Origin: an uncultured Eubacteriales bacterium
GTDB taxonomy: Bacteria; Bacillota; Clostridia; Oscillospirales; Oscillospiraceae
Reading direction: 5' to 3'
Assembly (NCBI GenBank): GCA_949293985.1
Contig: CASFFN010000009.1
Location: 1 to 39,052, forward strand
Length of the DNA: 39,052 bases
The notes below the pieces were generated by a model. That model ran no database searches. It saw only the letters and a program-made list of their open reading frames with translations, and was not told where the DNA came from. The position numbers were made by a program, and so were the translations under genes. Of the stretch, positions 15,054 through 22,331 are shown piece after piece. Numbering within the stretch: the stretch's first letter is position 1; each line of letters begins with the position of its first letter.

Positions 15054-16485
15054 GAAAAGGAAGCTGCTGTCCATCGCCTCCGTACAGCGAAAAAGTACCC
15101 ATTTCCGATACGCCCTGACTTATGTGGTAATTACCTTTGTTGTTCTTCTGCTGCTGAATATCTATATTTCCACTACCACTCAAAAAGTATTCCGCAACAG
15201 CAAGGAATCTGCCCTGCTGGAAAAGTGCCAGTTGGCATCCACGGAGATTGCCGGTCTGGATATTTTGAATTTCTATACGGTTTCCCAAGCTGTATCGGAT
15301 ATGGTCGTGCTGAGCGATATGCATATGGTGGTAACCAATCAAAGCGGCATGGAAATCTATAACTCAGAGAAAATGGAATCCACCGGAAGCTATGCCCTAT
15401 TTCCGGAAATTGCCCAGTCCCTGCAGGGGTACAATGTTTTCAGCTGGAATTACAACAACGGAACCATGAAGTCCTGCGCTGCCGTGCCCATCTATTCTTA
15501 TGGCACACTAATTGGCTGTGCCTATATGATGGAATTCGACAACGAACAAGGTGCGCTGATAAAATCTCTCCAGGTAAACACCCTCCTGATTACGGTCATT
15601 CTGGAAGTCCTGGTGATTTTATACTCGGTGTTTTTCTCAGCAACCTTTACTGCAAGGCTTCGGAAAATCATGACATCCATGCGCACCATTCGGGAGGGAG
15701 ATTATTCCCAGAAGGTTTCGCTGGGTGGTAACGATGAACTGACTGTCCTGGGAAATGAATTTAACATTCTGGCGGAAAGACTGAATACCTCTGAACAGAA
15801 ACGCCATCAGTTTGTATCGGACGCTTCCCATGAGTTGAAAACACCGCTGGCATCCATCAAACTGTTGACAGATTCGATTTTGCAAAATGATATGGATTTG
15901 GATACGGTGCGGGAATTTGTTGCGGATATCGGAAACGAGGCGGAACGGCTGAACCGTATGTCCCAAAAACTGCTGTCTTTGACAAAAATCGAAAGCCAAA
16001 CCAATGGTGAGTATGAAATTGTGCATATCGCGCCCACTATTGAAAAGGTCATGCGTATGCTTACCGCGATTGCAAAAGAAAGTCAGATTACAATCCAAAC
16101 AAACTTTTCTCAGGATTCTCCTATTCTGATTGTTGAGGATGATTTGTACCAGATTATTTTCAATCTGATGGAAAATGGCATCAAATACAATACCCCCGGC
16201 GGGAAATTGACGGTAGACCTTTATCGTATCGAGGATGACGCTGTCGTTGAGTTCACCGATACGGGTGTTGGCATCCCTGAGGATGCGTTGTCCCATATTT
16301 TTGAGCGGTTTTACCGGGTGGATAAGGCAAGATCCAGAAAATCCGGAGGAAGCGGACTGGGCTTGTCCATTGTGCGGAATTTGGTGGAACGCAATCGTGG
16401 GGAGATTCATGTGGAAAGCAGCGTCGGCAAGGGTACGATATTCACACTGCGTTTTCCTGTATTCGATACCGAGGAGGAAGCATGA
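15031..16485 (+). CDS. Membrane sensor histidine kinase
   Basis: 484-residue kinase partner of the preceding regulator. Helix 1 at about 28-46 and helix 2 at about 183-205 enclose an extracellular sensor of roughly 135 residues. This is followed by a HAMP linker, the dimerisation H-box with H267 in DASHELKTPL, and the ATPase domain with N-box NLMENGIKYN, G1 DTGVGIPED, F-box ERFYR and G2 GGSGLGL. No ATG or GTG is available near the N-terminus. The TTG at 15031, overlapping the regulator by 23 bases, is the best start but its binding site is weak (GGGG), so translation is probably coupled. The closest gross architecture is MtrB/ResE/WalK-like; the signal is unknown. Confidence 0.93.
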   Translation: MVIISESKKRKLLSIASVQRKSTHFRYALTYVVITFVVLLLLNIYISTTTQKVFRNSKESALLEKCQLASTEIAGLDILNFYTVSQAVSDMVVLSDMHMVVTNQSGMEIYNSEKMESTGSYALFPEIAQSLQGYNVFSWNYNNGTMKSCAAVPIYSYGTLIGCAYMMEFDNEQGALIKSLQVNTLLITVILEVLVILYSVFFSATFTARLRKIMTSMRTIREGDYSQKVSLGGNDELTVLGNEFNILAERLNTSEQKRHQFVSDASHELKTPLASIKLLTDSILQNDMDLDTVREFVADIGNEAERLNRMSQKLLSLTKIESQTNGEYEIVHIAPTIEKVMRMLTAIAKESQITIQTNFSQDSPILIVEDDLYQIIFNLMENGIKYNTPGGKLTVDLYRIEDDAVVEFTDTGVGIPEDALSHIFERFYRVDKARSRKSGGSGLGLSIVRNLVERNRGEIHVESSVGKGTIFTLRFPVFDTEEEA

Positions 16486-16988
16486 AACGTTATTACCTGA
16501 TTCTGCTGGCACTTTCTCTGGCTCTTTTCAGCTGCGGATGTGTCCGTCAAGAAACAGTTCCGGAGAATAACTTTTCCTTTTATTATCTGGCAGAAAAAAT
16601 TAACTTTCAACAGGATAATGGCTTCATTGGGAAGGAAATGCGTAATATCACCGGATTGGATGCCGAGCAAATGCTGGACCTTTATCTGAAGGGTCCCCAG
16701 TCCCAGTCATTGATTTCCCCCTTCCCCAATGGGGTTACACTGGTAGAATTTACTTCCAAAGGGAGCAACGCGGTTGTAAAGCTCTCCTCCGAATTTGCAC
16801 AGCTGAGCGAATTCCGGTTGTCCAGCGCCTGTGCCTGCCTCACCCTTACCCTGTGTGATTTTACCGGTGTGTCTACCGTTACCATCCAGGCAGAGAATTC
16901 CCTTCTGGACGGAAAGCCGACGATTACCATGCAAAAAGACCAGATTCTTCTGGTGGATAACATGGATACTACGGTTGACCCCACATAA
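16482..16988 (+). CDS. GerMN-domain lipoprotein
   Basis: 168-residue exported lipoprotein. The signal peptide ends in the lipobox LFSC with lipidation cysteine near residue 18. The rest is a GerMN-type domain, with SPFPNGVTLVEFTSKGSNAVVKLS-like strands and a C-terminal beta region. GerMN domains occur in the Bacillus spore protein GerM and in actinobacterial LpqB. The gene overlaps the kinase by four bases (ATGA), so the three proteins are likely made in fixed ratio. By analogy with MtrAB-LpqB it may tune the kinase from outside the membrane; this is inference. Confidence 0.82.
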   Translation: MKRYYLILLALSLALFSCGCVRQETVPENNFSFYYLAEKINFQQDNGFIGKEMRNITGLDAEQMLDLYLKGPQSQSLISPFPNGVTLVEFTSKGSNAVVKLSSEFAQLSEFRLSSACACLTLTLCDFTGVSTVTIQAENSLLDGKPTITMQKDQILLVDNMDTTVDPT

Positions 16989-17005
16989 TGCAAGGAGATT
17001 GATAA

Positions 17006-17764
17006 ATGAAAGCAATATCATGGAATGTAAACGGACTACGTGCCTGCCTGCAAAAGGGTTTTCTGGACTTTTTTCAAGAGGAAAACGCGGACTTCTTTTG
17101 CTTGCAGGAAACCAAGCTACAGGCAGGGCAGGTGGCGCTGGAATTACCGGGATACCGGCAGTTTTGGAACTACGCCCAGAAAAAGGGTTATTCCGGCACA
17201 GCGATTTTTTCCAAACTCCCTCCCCTATCCGTTTCCTATGGCCTGGGTATCCCGGAGCTGGATACGGAAGGCCGGGTGATTACCCTGGAATTTGAGGGTT
17301 TCTATCTTGTGACCTGCTATACCCCAAACGCCCAGCAGGCGCTGGCACGGCTGGACTTCCGTCTCCAGTGGGAAAAAGCCTTTTCCCAATACTTGGTTGG
17401 TCTTGACCAAAAGAAACCGGTGGTGGTCTGCGGAGACCTGAATGTTGCGCATCAGGAGATTGATTTGAAAAATCCCGCTGCAAACCGGGGCAATGCCGGA
17501 TTCTCCGATGAGGAGCGGCAATGTTTTACGGATTTGCTGAATGCCGGTTTTACGGACACTTTCCGGCTGCTGCACCCGGATGCTGTGGGCTGTTACAGTT
17601 GGTGGAGCTACCGCTTCAAAGCCCGGCAGAACAACGCCGGATGGCGGATTGACTATTTTTTGACTTCCAACCGCCTTGCGCCTTTTATTCGGAACACCCC
17701 GATTTATCATCAGGTTCTGGGCTCGGATCACTGTCCTGTGGGTCTTGAGTGGGAGCTTCTCTGA
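17006..17764 (+). CDS. exoA: Exodeoxyribonuclease III / AP endonuclease
   Basis: 252-residue Mg-dependent enzyme of base-excision repair that cuts DNA 5' of abasic sites. Family motifs are present: N7 in SWNVNG, E35 in [14 protein letters not shown], the catalytic [12 protein letters not shown] and the closing GSDHCPV with the active-site His. An AAGGAG site lies upstream of ATG 17006. It follows the GerMN gene by 17 bases and may be read from the same promoter. Its last 80 bases overlap, tail to tail, the hypothetical gene on the other strand, and no terminator separates the two. Confidence 0.96.
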   Translation: MKAISWNVNGLRACLQKGFLDFFQEENADFFCLQETKLQAGQVALELPGYRQFWNYAQKKGYSGTAIFSKLPPLSVSYGLGIPELDTEGRVITLEFEGFYLVTCYTPNAQQALARLDFRLQWEKAFSQYLVGLDQKKPVVVCGDLNVAHQEIDLKNPAANRGNAGFSDEERQCFTDLLNAGFTDTFRLLHPDAVGCYSWWSYRFKARQNNAGWRIDYFLTSNRLAPFIRNTPIYHQVLGSDHCPVGLEWELL

Positions 17765-18128
17765 TGGCGATTACGGGCTGGCCGGCCGCAGATACAAGAA
17801 CCGCCTGTTCCAGCTGGGCCATATAGGGAAATTCCTCTTCCGGATTTACCGTCGCCTGGCGTTGTGATATCTGATTTTTTTCCATAAGTACGAAATGGAC
17901 TTCACCGTTTTCCAACTGTTTGGCAGGAATCCTGGTTTCCGCCGTATAGCCCTGCTTCCCCGGAATGCAGGTCAGGGTTTTTACAATCTTATGCCCATTT
18001 TTGACTTGCAGCTTGTAGATTCCCGGCTTTTCTATCTGGCAGCTGGCAAAAATACGGCAGTAAAGCCCTTCTTTTTCTATTTGCGCATAGCCCACAACCT
18101 GAGAAGCGTACATAACATCATAACGCAT
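17685..18128 (-). CDS. Hypothetical protein
   Basis: 147 residues of no family I recognise. Residues 1-110 read as a mixed beta-rich soluble domain. The last 30 are rich in Pro, Asp, Ser and Glu and look disordered; this tail lies over the end of exoA on the other strand. No signal peptide or membrane segment. The ATG at 18128 fits an AAGGGGG ribosome binding site that is buried in a 13-bp hairpin. It is the last gene of the nnrD-lipoprotein-mazF run on the minus strand. The intact frame and good start support a real gene. Confidence 0.65.
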   Translation of the reverse strand: MRYDVMYASQVVGYAQIEKEGLYCRIFASCQIEKPGIYKLQVKNGHKIVKTLTCIPGKQGYTAETRIPAKQLENGEVHFVLMEKNQISQRQATVNPEEEFPYMAQLEQAVLVSAAGQPVIAIREAPTQDPQDSDPSPEPDDKSGCSE

Positions 18129-18131
18129 GGT

Positions 18132-18170
18132 AATACCCCCTTGCCGCAGTTTATGCAGCAAGGGGGTATT
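18132..18170 (-). promoter_or_regulatory. 13-bp hairpin between mazF and the hypothetical gene, enclosing its ribosome binding site
   Basis: Arms 18132-18144 and 18158-18170 are perfect complements with a 13-nt loop. In the minus-strand RNA the 3' arm contains AAGGGGGU and ends three bases before the AUG at 18128. The folded form should hide the ribosome binding site. No T-run follows, so a terminator is less likely. Confidence 0.6.
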
Positions 18171-18188
18171 GCTATGCCAGATTGCCGT

Positions 18189-18554
18189 TTATTGTGAACG
18201 GTTCTCGTTCAAACCAAAGCTGACTGCTATCGCATTGTCCACCATAGCCATGTGGGCGTCGTCCAGATGCCCCATATGCTCCCGAAGACGGCGTTTGTCG
18301 ATGGTCCGGATTTGTTCCAACAGAATCACAGAATCCTTACTGAGTCCTACGCTGCCCCCTGCTATGTTGATATGTGTCGGCAACCGGGCTTTTCCTGTTT
18401 GGCTGGTGATGGCTGCCGCGATTACAGTGGGAGAGTGTTTGTTTCCGGTATTGTTTTGAACAATCAACACCGGCCGTGTGCCCCCCTGCTCACTTCCTAC
18501 CACCGGGGATAGATCGGCGTAATAAATATCGCCACGCTTTACCGTGCTGTCCAT
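18189..18554 (-). CDS. mazF: MazF/EndoA-family endoribonuclease toxin
   Basis: 121-residue single-strand-specific RNase, very close in sequence to Bacillus MazF ([20 protein letters not shown] start, then TRPVL and the [10 protein letters not shown] block). The catalytic pair corresponds to R27 and T50, both present. The ATG at 18554 has GGAG ten bases upstream. The usual partner, a small CopG-type antitoxin (EndoAI/MazE) directly upstream and often behind alr, is not present. The upstream 139 bases hold only an 11-bp inverted repeat (18599-18609 with 18633-18643). The antitoxin may be elsewhere or replaced. Confidence 0.95.
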   Translation of the reverse strand: MDSTVKRGDIYYADLSPVVGSEQGGTRPVLIVQNNTGNKHSPTVIAAAITSQTGKARLPTHINIAGGSVGLSKDSVILLEQIRTIDKRRLREHMGHLDDAHMAMVDNAIAVSFGLNENRSQ

Positions 18555-18598
18555 GTGATTTCAACTCCGTGAGAAAGCATTGCCTGCGCCACGAAATC

Positions 18599-18643
18599 TT
18601 ACCGTATGTAGCGCAGCTAACCAAAGTATTCCACATACGGTAA
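18599..18643 (-). repeat. 11-bp inverted repeat in the mazF leader
   Basis: TTACCGTATGT (18599-18609) and ACATACGGTAA (18633-18643) are perfect complements separated by 23 bases. In the minus-strand RNA the second arm starts within UACAU, the cleavage motif known for Bacillus MazF. It could be an operator or a leader hairpin. Confidence 0.5.
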
Positions 18644-18693
18644 AATTTATACAGCATTTGGCAAAGCATTCTATGAAATCAAAGGGCGGAAAG

Positions 18694-19251
18694 TTACAAA
18701 AAAACAAAGTTTTCAATATTTAGTGTGATAATTCGCCGTTCTCTCCACAGAATTTCGCAGCGGTTGGGCATCCCGCTGCCGTCAGTCCAGATGTCCAGGT
18801 GGAGCGCGTCCTCGTGGTAGCTGTCGTCCGCAGCGATTTTCAATCCGCCGTTCCAGTCTCCGCAAGATGTAAGATAGCCGCCGCGGAGGGTGTTTATAAA
18901 AATCCAGGGGGCGCTGACAGGCGTAATCTGCTGGTCAGCCAGCATGGAGAACGCCAACACCTGTTCATCAAAGGTCAGCGCGCCAGTCCCCTGTTCCAGA
19001 ACCCCCGTAATTCCCGCAATGCTCTGAGGCTCCGTTACCCGGAACCGTACCGTTCCGGAAGCATCCGCCTGGCACTGCATCCCAAACTCATACAAAGAAT
19101 CCCCATAGTCGGCGGTAATGAGTGCCTCAAAGCTACAGCCCTGTGCCAGAAGGGTTTGGCGCAGCCGCAGACACTTATCCATATTTCCTTCGTCTTTGGA
19201 ACAGCCGGTCAAAAGGAAAGCAACCAGAAAAAACAGGCAAATACGACGCAT
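18694..19251 (-). CDS. Lipoprotein of unknown function, LolA-like pattern
   Basis: 185 residues with a short signal peptide and a clear lipobox LLTGC (C17). The mature part alternates short beta-like stretches (ALITADYGDSLYEF, then VRFRVTEPQSIAGITG, then LTFDEQVLAF), a pattern I associate with LolA-like Clostridial lipoproteins, including the C. difficile germination factor GerS. This resemblance is by eye and uncertain. ATG 19251 is 11 bases after the nnrD stop; its binding site is poor, so translation is probably coupled to nnrD. The in-frame extension to 19338 overlaps nnrD and is rejected. Confidence 0.75.
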   Translation of the reverse strand: MRRICLFFLVAFLLTGCSKDEGNMDKCLRLRQTLLAQGCSFEALITADYGDSLYEFGMQCQADASGTVRFRVTEPQSIAGITGVLEQGTGALTFDEQVLAFSMLADQQITPVSAPWIFINTLRGGYLTSCGDWNGGLKIAADDSYHEDALHLDIWTDGSGMPNRCEILWRERRIITLNIENFVFL

Positions 19252-19262
19252 AGCAACCCAAC

Positions 19263-20111
19263 CTATTTTAGTAGTCGCGGAAGGACTTGCACCATGTCGG
19301 TAGGCAGCATGCCATACTGCCCCAGCTCCTTTGCGCACACATCCCCAGCTGCTCCATGAAGCCAGACACCGCAGGCGGCGGCTTGCAGAGGCGGAATCCC
19401 CTGCCCCAACAAGCTAACAATCATCCCGGCCAGCACATCGCCGCTGCCTCCCACAGCCATTCCCGGATTCCCCGTGTGGTTAATGTAGGCGGCTGCTCCG
19501 TCTGTAACGACGGTTTCATGTCCCTTTAATACCAGAATGACCCCCAAATCTTCTGCGGCCTGTACAGCAGATTCCAGCCGATTCTCCGGCTTCCGGCCGG
19601 TAAGCCGCTGGAACTCTCCGGCGTGGGGCGTCAGAATCGTTGGGCTCGTCCTTCCCCGCAGAATATCTTTATGCTTGCCCATGAGAATTATGCCGTCCGC
19701 ATCCAAAACAACAGGCCCCGGATAGGCATTCAGCACCCGGCAGACAATTTCCTCTGTTTCCGGAGAGCGCCCAAGACCTGGGCCAATCAGCACCGCATCC
19801 ATGGAGGATATTTTCTCCATAATTTGAGGAGCCGCCTCCTGCGAAAGCGCTCCGTCCCGCTGTTGGAGAGGAAATACAATGGGCTCTGTAAGTTTCATAG
19901 CCGTAATTTGGTAAATGCTCTCAGGTACCCCCAGAAACACCAGTCCGGCACCGGTGCGCAGGGCTCCAAGAGCCGACAGGACCGGAGCGCCGGTATATCC
20001 CACGCTGCCCGCCAACAGAAAAATCTTCCCGAAATCCCCTTTATGCGCTGCAACCGGGCGCTCCGGAAGCATCTTCAATACATCCCCGTGATTCAGCCTA
20101 TGGATTTGCAT
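19263..20111 (-). CDS. nnrD: ADP-dependent NAD(P)H-hydrate dehydratase
   Basis: 282-residue ribokinase-fold enzyme that dehydrates damaged NADHX/NADPHX. Family motifs are AHKGDFGKIFLLAGS (22-36), the IGPGLGR loop, TPHAGEF and the catalytic GGSGDVLAGMI near the C-terminus. The N-terminal epimerase (YjeF_N) domain, fused in many bacteria, is absent here, so the epimerase must be elsewhere or lacking. ATG 20111 has a GGGAG site seven bases upstream. It is first in a minus-strand run with the lipoprotein gene and possibly mazF. Confidence 0.94.
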   Translation of the reverse strand: MQIHRLNHGDVLKMLPERPVAAHKGDFGKIFLLAGSVGYTGAPVLSALGALRTGAGLVFLGVPESIYQITAMKLTEPIVFPLQQRDGALSQEAAPQIMEKISSMDAVLIGPGLGRSPETEEIVCRVLNAYPGPVVLDADGIILMGKHKDILRGRTSPTILTPHAGEFQRLTGRKPENRLESAVQAAEDLGVILVLKGHETVVTDGAAAYINHTGNPGMAVGGSGDVLAGMIVSLLGQGIPPLQAAACGVWLHGAAGDVCAKELGQYGMLPTDMVQVLPRLLK

Positions 20112-20143
20112 AACACGCTCCCACCTTCCATTATTTTTCTTAA

Positions 20144-20173
20144 ATGGTAGCACAAAACCGATTCACCCGTCAA
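20144..20173 (-). promoter_or_regulatory. Probable sigma-A promoter of nnrD
   Basis: On the minus strand TTGACG (20168-20173), 18 bases, TACCAT (20144-20149), 33 bases before the start codon. The -10 box is imperfect. Confidence 0.5.
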
Positions 20174-20186
20174 GAACCGGAAAGCA

Positions 20187-20215
20187 TTGACAACTTGGCG
20201 GTTTCGCTGTAAAAT
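20187..20215 (+). promoter_or_regulatory. Sigma-A promoter of the murT-like operon
   Basis: A perfect TTGACA (20187-20192), exactly 17 bases, then TAAAAT (20210-20215), 30 bases before the first start codon. Strong constitutive-looking promoter driving five genes. Confidence 0.85.
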
Positions 20216-20244
20216 AGGCAGGATCATATACAAAGGAGATTATT

Positions 20245-21615
20245 ATGGCAAGTTTACGATACCATTTGGCGGTAATTGCGGCCAAATGCAGCGCCAAGCT
20301 GATTCGGATGCTGGGGCGGAACGCGTCCCACAATCCCGGTGTGGTTGCGCTGAAAATATGTCCTAAAATTCTTTCCATAGCACCGAAAGCACCCCTTGTG
20401 ATTTGTGTGACCGGTACCAACGGTAAGACAACCGTATCCAACCTGCTGACGGATGCTCTTCTGGCAGATGGCCGTAAGGTGGTCAGCAACCGGACCGGCT
20501 CTAACATCGTTCCCGGCTGTACCACCAACCTGATTAACAGCCTGAACTGGATGGGAAAATGCCGGGTAGATGCCGCTGTATACGAAGTGGACGAGCGGGC
20601 TTCCCGGCTGATACTTCCCTATCTCAAGCCGGATTATCTGGTAGTGACCAACCTGTTCCGTGACTCTTTGAAGCGCAATGCTCACCCGGATTACATTTTC
20701 AGCGTCATCAATACCTACTGCCCGGATACCACCAAGCTGATTCTCAACGCAGATGAGCTTTGCAGCAGTATGCTGAGGCCCAACAACGAGAGGGTATTCT
20801 TTGGCATTGGCAAGCAGCCAGGAGATTTGACAGAGTCTATCAACATTGTCAGCGATTATGCCCTGTGTCCCCAGTGCGGTACGCCCTTGGTCTATGACTA
20901 TTTGCGTTATCATCATATCGGCCATGCTCATTGCCCTGCCTGTGATTTCCACTCCCAGGACGCACAGTACCTTGCTGCCAATGTGGATGCAAAGAACAAA
21001 GTTCTTACCATGAATGTCCAGGGAAACCAGGCAGATTTTCCCCTTATCAGCGATATTCTTTTCAATATTTACAATGAAGTGACTGTGATTACCACCCTTT
21101 TGGAGATAGGAATTCCCGTTGCGCAGGTTCAGGCTCTGGTGGCAAAAATCCAGGTGCCCGACTCCCGGTTGAATCAGGTTTCTGCCGGAGGCGTGACGGT
21201 GGTGCAGGCTATGAGCAAGGGCCAGAGCTGTATCTCCTCCTGCCGGACCTTTGACTATGTTTCCAGCCAGCCGGGCAAGAAAGCAATCATTCTTTCCATG
21301 GATGACGCCTATGACCGGAAGCAGAGCATTGAATATGTGGGATGGATTTATGATGTGGACTATGAGTTTTTGACCAGGGATGGTGTGGAGCAGGTCATCG
21401 CCACCGGCCCCCGCTGCTATGACCACAAGGTGCGGCTGCTTCTGGCCGGCGTTCCGGAGGAAAAAATCAGCTGCGCCCAGGATGAAATGTCCGGTGTGGA
21501 TTTGGTGCAGACGGACAAGATTGACGCCGTATATATCCTCTACGATACTTCTACCTATATGCTGTCCTGCCAGATGAAGGAAAAGCTGCTGAAGAAATTG
21601 GAGGGGACAAAATGA
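20245..21615 (+). CDS. MurT-like Mur ligase, diverged
   Basis: 456-residue homologue of MurT, the ligase subunit that amidates D-Glu of lipid II with GatD. Retained: P-loop GTNGKT (57-62), YEVDE (114-118), the four-cysteine zinc ribbon (C208, C211, C230, C233) and overall length. Not retained: the family's FRDQxDRYGE reads FRDSLKRNAH (138-147), NPAGxN is replaced by MSKGQS (323-328), and the LNDNxADGRDxSW block reads SMDDAYDRKQSIEYVGW (351-367). These comparisons are to MurT sequences from memory. AAAGGAG precedes ATG 20245. It overlaps the gatD-like gene by four bases. ATP-dependent ligation is likely; the usual amidation chemistry is doubtful. Confidence 0.88.
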   Translation: MASLRYHLAVIAAKCSAKLIRMLGRNASHNPGVVALKICPKILSIAPKAPLVICVTGTNGKTTVSNLLTDALLADGRKVVSNRTGSNIVPGCTTNLINSLNWMGKCRVDAAVYEVDERASRLILPYLKPDYLVVTNLFRDSLKRNAHPDYIFSVINTYCPDTTKLILNADELCSSMLRPNNERVFFGIGKQPGDLTESINIVSDYALCPQCGTPLVYDYLRYHHIGHAHCPACDFHSQDAQYLAANVDAKNKVLTMNVQGNQADFPLISDILFNIYNEVTVITTLLEIGIPVAQVQALVAKIQVPDSRLNQVSAGGVTVVQAMSKGQSCISSCRTFDYVSSQPGKKAIILSMDDAYDRKQSIEYVGWIYDVDYEFLTRDGVEQVIATGPRCYDHKVRLLLAGVPEEKISCAQDEMSGVDLVQTDKIDAVYILYDTSTYMLSCQMKEKLLKKLEGTK

Positions 21616-22328
21616 AAATTGAGATTCTATATCCCCAGCTGTGCTGCCTGTACGGCGACAAGGGAAACACCCTGTTTTTGCAGAAGTGCCTGCCCCAGGC
21701 GGAGTTTGTTTTCACCCAGCTGAACGACAAGCCCAGATTTCTCACGGAAGATGTGGATTTGTGCTGTATGTACTCCATGAGCGAACAGAGCCAGGAGCTG
21801 GTTCTGTCCCGTATGCGCCAGTGGCAAGCGGAAATCCGCCGGAGTATGGATAGCGGAAAGACCTTTTTCCTGTTGCTGGGCAACAGCATGGAGCTTTTTG
21901 GCCAGTACATTCAAAGAGAAGACGGAAGTAAAGTGGAAGCCTTGGATGTATTCCCTACCTACGCCGTCCGGCAGGCTCCCAAGCGCTTCAACAGCCTTTT
22001 GCAGGCCCAATTCCGGGACATGACCCTGCTGGGTTATACCAGCCGTTTCTCCCACACCTATGGGATTTCCACGGAGATGGCATTCTCCCGGGTTACCGTA
22101 GGTACCGGGTCGGAGCCCAATTCCAAGCTGGAGGGGATTTACGGAAATCGGGTCATCGGCACCTATCTGCTGGGGCCTCTGCTGGTTGCCAACCCGGACT
22201 TCTCCAAGTGGCTGCTGACCCACCAACTGGGAGAGGAGTCCCCTGCCCTGCCCTTTGAAGATGCCCTGTACCAAAGTTATCGGGTGCGTCTGGCAGAATT
22301 TCAAAATCCCCAGTTGGTTCTGGAGTAA
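21612..22328 (+). CDS. GatD-like glutamine amidotransferase homologue lacking catalytic Cys and His
   Basis: 238 residues, full length for GatD (about 243). The N-terminus (ILYPQLCCLYGDKGN) and the C-terminal GTYLLGPLLVANP keep the family frame. The nucleophile elbow, normally xCGGYQxLG, reads LLGNSMELFG (88-97) with no cysteine. The catalytic histidine of GTYLHGP is L187. GGGxDREQ and GFENHGGRT are also lost (about 53-61 and 141-150). Glutamine hydrolysis by the known mechanism is therefore not expected. The gene is intact, translationally coupled to the murT-like gene by an ATGA overlap, and so probably a structural or regulatory subunit. Confidence 0.88.
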   Translation: MKIEILYPQLCCLYGDKGNTLFLQKCLPQAEFVFTQLNDKPRFLTEDVDLCCMYSMSEQSQELVLSRMRQWQAEIRRSMDSGKTFFLLLGNSMELFGQYIQREDGSKVEALDVFPTYAVRQAPKRFNSLLQAQFRDMTLLGYTSRFSHTYGISTEMAFSRVTVGTGSEPNSKLEGIYGNRVIGTYLLGPLLVANPDFSKWLLTHQLGEESPALPFEDALYQSYRVRLAEFQNPQLVLE

Positions 22329-22331
22329 GCT

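Noticed and set aside
20254..21426. 390-residue open frame on the minus strand opposite the murT-like gene
   Set aside because: Shadow of a gene with clear P-loop and zinc ribbon; no start signal.
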